NCBI GenBank assembly: GCA_029531795.1
Contig: JAPEIS010000013.1
Location: forward strand, 2,294,001-2,358,000
Source of the DNA: Sclerotinia nivalis
Lineage: Eukaryota > Ascomycota > Leotiomycetes > Helotiales > Sclerotiniaceae
Length of the DNA stretch: 64,000 nucleotides
Direction of reading: 5' to 3'
Shown here: positions 61,201 to 64,000 of the stretch, piece by piece
Layout of the letters: each line of letters begins with the position of its first letter
Numbering within the stretch: position 1 is the first letter of the stretch
Made by a program: the position numbers and the translations under genes
The notes under the pieces: generated by a model
The model's database searches: none
Told to the model about the DNA's origin: nothing
The model's input: the letters and a program-made list of their open reading frames with translations, nothing else

Positions 61201-62443
61201 TCAATTCCCCATCGTGCTTTCTACTCTTAATATCCAGCGCATGCATAGTGTTTAGTGTTCTTACAGCAAGATAGAGACGGATCCCAAGCTATTCAACTAC
61301 AGCTACTCCCTTTTGCACTGTTAAACCATTGCCATTACCACCGTCATAGCAATCTCCCCCTTTGACTCCCTTGCTAATCCAATTCTCAGCAACTCCGTCT
61401 CTATCTCTCAGTATATAGAACTGGAATGAGAGGAAGAGACTCCTGGTTCTTTGGAGGCTCTTATCCAGACTAACAAAAATGATCCCACTCTTTGCGACTG
61501 AGTAGCATGTGATGTTGTCAAACCTTTAATGATTCGAGGAGCAGGAGATCTTTCAGGATGACTTGTTAATATGCCACCAATCTCGCTTCCACTTCTAACC
61601 TCACGTTACCAATTTCAGCCATCAACATCGAGTCATTCGGATATCTTCTACTCTTATACCCGATTAAACAATAATCTTCACCGACCTCATCTCCAGCTGC
61701 GAGCTAACATCTACAGACTTAGCAACTAAAAATCGAGGTCCAATACACATCAGTTTACAAGTTGACAATCGAGACAGCATACCAACATTGTCATCGAGAT
61801 AAGAGCGGAGGGGATGATTTTGCTTCATGTTATGACCTATCTCTTCCGCCAATCCTATGCCACCAGTCTCAGCAGGTCACCCACTGATAGTGCTCGCCTC
61901 ATCCAAAATTCTTTCATTAAAACATCCGTTTAGGGACATCAAGCTGTGAATCTCCTGGCAAACTAATGTGAATGAAGATACTTCACCAAGCTTGATATTC
62001 GCTAGTCATCCGTGTGGTATTCATAAGGTAGTAAGTCGTTGTTTTCCTTGATAAGGAGGTCTTGCTCGTACACAAAATCCCATCAAGAAGAATGCAGACG
62101 GGAGTGGGGAATCGTCGAGCACAGAGTCATGTATTGACTGGCCTTCTATGATTGAATTAGTGAGTTACAAGGACAGAGCCGCCACACCCAAGCGAAGGTG
62201 TGCGGGATACGAACCTAAGAAAGAACTCAAGCAAGGACTTGGATTGGCATGAACCCAAACTTATCTCGAAACCAACCTTCGCTCCCTAATCTCGCTGATA
62301 GTGCACTAGGACAAGAATTCCAAGAAAGTGTGCGCAAGAGGACTATGATTCCTTCTTCGCGGTCCAGAACTCATCGCAAACACACGGTTGTCATCGCGAG
62401 GAATTTATCACTGCAAATTACCTAATCCTCTGGTTTACCCTGT

Positions 62444-62640
62444 AAACCTTGCTGTCAATCACTAAATTATAGCGTGTAGGCTTTCTGATCGTTAACCGAA
62501 TAGGCATCCTTGGGATAAAAAATGTCACGGTGATCACAAAATCCATCCGCTCCACAATCTCAAGCTGTGAATCTCTGAAATTTATCACTTTGATCTCGGT
62601 TTTTACTTTATGGTAAGCAATGATCAACTGACATGGTATT
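62444..62640. repeat. Dispersed repeat, longer copy
   Basis: ATCACTAAATTATAGCG at the left and TTTTTACTTTATGGTAAGCA with ATGATCA at the right flank about 110 bp that are missing from the related copy at 63838-63925, which has CATCACTAAATTATAGCG directly followed by a TTTACTTTACGATCAGGAA-type end. Probably fragments of an old element. Confidence 0.5.
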
Positions 62641-63837
62641 CAGGCTAGTTGTCATCAAAACAAATCGAGTACTCATCGGAAGACCAATGAACCAGCGGCA
62701 TTCTGCTTTCTCAAGGAGGACAAGACTCAACACCTGTACACGGTGTCCTCTATGAATCTCCAGTTCTTTTATTTAATTATTAGAGTCTGTAGAGCTAAGT
62801 TTGAGTCATTTAATAGAGTCGTGGTGATTGGAAAAGGAAGAGGCACCCGATCGCAATGTTTTTTACCTCCGAATTGATTGATGGCAAAGGCCAGATCTCG
62901 GTTTTTTGACAATCGCATTATTGGATTGTGCTTTCTACAACACTACTTTTATTACAAAACAAAGGACAACATTATCATCTACAACAATATACCACAAAAT
63001 CATCTCCAAGATCCCTCTAGGGCATCGAGTGCGATTTATCAAATTCGGTTTTAAGGTTCAGGCCTTACCTTCTTCGATTCGAATCAAAATAACAACAATT
63101 CATATACTTGAAAAAACTATATAGAATAACTCGAATTAATAATATATCTGCTATAGAATTCAATAGAGGATATACTATATATAGGATTAAAATACCTTGT
63201 AGGATCAATATCCCTATAGTTTGGAGGATTCTATAAAATCGATATTAGGTAAAGTATAACTATTGGGAAGTTACGAATAGAACAAAAAGTTGATATAAAG
63301 AAAGATTGTTTGGATTTGATTGATAAAGGGATCGGATTTGGAAAATTATAAATGTAATATTTTGATTAGTATTTTTATCTTTATATACGATACCGTATAG
63401 AGATCGGGTTTTGCTCTTCAGTATTAGTTTTCATTTTCCTTATCAAAAATATATACAAACCTGTATGCTATTTAGATAACACTACCCATAGCCATCTATT
63501 AAAAGCTCAATTGAGCTCTTAACCGTCCTAGATAGTCTTTGACTCAGTGTGGACGTTAATTAAATCAATCAATCAATCTGCTTTCTCAGGTACGCATCCG
63601 TCAGTCTGTTGAAAACATCACTCGGTATGGTGGACACTTAAAATTCTGTTTCTATTACCTCTAGAGCTATTCCTAGATCTGAAATGTTCGAATTATTTCT
63701 ACCTCTTACATGAGGTACTTGCCAGGCGGTCCTTAACAAAATTCCGCCTTGCTGTTCCTGGCTGAAAATCAGTGAGTTACTCAGATCAATACCAGTAAAG
63801 TGTCACTATTGCTTAGGTAATCGAATCCATCCCTGAA

Positions 63838-63925
63838 ACTCTCTGGTTGCATCACTAAATTATAGCGCTTGAGTCTCAGTCTTTACTTTACGATCAGGAA
63901 TGATCATTTGACAGGCACTTCCTAT
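63838..63925. repeat. Dispersed repeat, internally deleted copy
   Basis: Shares both ends with 62444-62640 in the same orientation, with about 110 bp deleted between them. Confidence 0.5.
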
Positions 63926-64000
63926 CACAGACTTGTGGAAAATCTTTCCAGTGTGTTTGAGATATGACATTTGAACTCCTGCTTGTACTGTTTCTAGTGC

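Larger units (their letters stand above)
58291..64000. other. Gene-poor AT-rich region
   Basis: No gene can be supported in 5.7 kb. Short frames exist, for example + strand 60623-60883 (MSIHWIYNLFCSKDE, with a hydrophobic segment WALIIVLSLCLMPS), but they show no family features. AT-richness increases from 63100 onwards (ATAT and TATAGAATTC words), suggesting mutated repeat DNA. A related sequence pair is listed separately. Confidence 0.5.

Noticed and set aside
61664..62627. Possible retrotransposon protein remnants
   Set aside because: No protease, reverse transcriptase or integrase motif could be read in any frame.

Overview
The window is nuclear DNA of a filamentous ascomycete. Genes are compact, introns are mostly 47-60 nt with GT...AG ends, long intergenic stretches are AT-rich, and several families present (DUF3425 bZIP, SAT4/PTH11-type rhodopsin, spherulin-4, fungal SDR, Fot1/pogo transposons) are typical of Pezizomycotina. 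The 1.83-kb Fot1-like element resembles Flipper of Botrytis, so a Leotiomycete of the Botrytis/Sclerotinia type is my best guess. That placement is inference; no rRNA or barcode is present.

Layout. 1-34 kb is mostly ordinary, intact gene space: a Ser-rich conserved protein (1.5-3.7 kb), a spherulin-4 protein, a bZIP/DUF3425 regulator, a rhodopsin-like membrane protein, an amidoligase-fold protein, an Mgr3-like mitochondrial protein, an Arb2-domain protein, mitoribosomal uS14m, three related BTB genes (22-30 kb) with an intron-containing tRNA-Ala between the first and second, a membrane SGNH/PC-esterase-like protein and an SDR. I rebuilt most exons by hand from splice sites and reading-frame continuity.

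34-46 kb is an accessory, decaying region: a frameshifted meroterpenoid-type methyltransferase, a fragment of a rhodopsin-like protein, a broken MFS transporter, a DUF6914-like gene without a usable splice acceptor, an intact APH-type kinase, and a secreted amidohydrolase whose metal-site motif is spoiled by a stop codon. 46-50.5 kb holds a coiled-coil protein and a seven-exon clade-3-type catalase.

51-64 kb is repeat-rich. It has a GIY-YIG-like gene, a RIP-like degenerate Fot1/Flipper element with TIRs and a TA target site, and a 367-bp hAT-type MITE. The MITE sits inside an unknown gene whose reading frame rejoins across it. A coiled-coil gene follows, then about 5.7 kb of AT-rich, gene-poor DNA to the window end.

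The most interesting observations are the gene split by the MITE (with an in-frame 12-residue repeat tract), the BTB family with a shared intron and one member carrying three compound zinc knuckles, and the amidohydrolase stop codon. I did not find a convincing entirely new multi-gene system.
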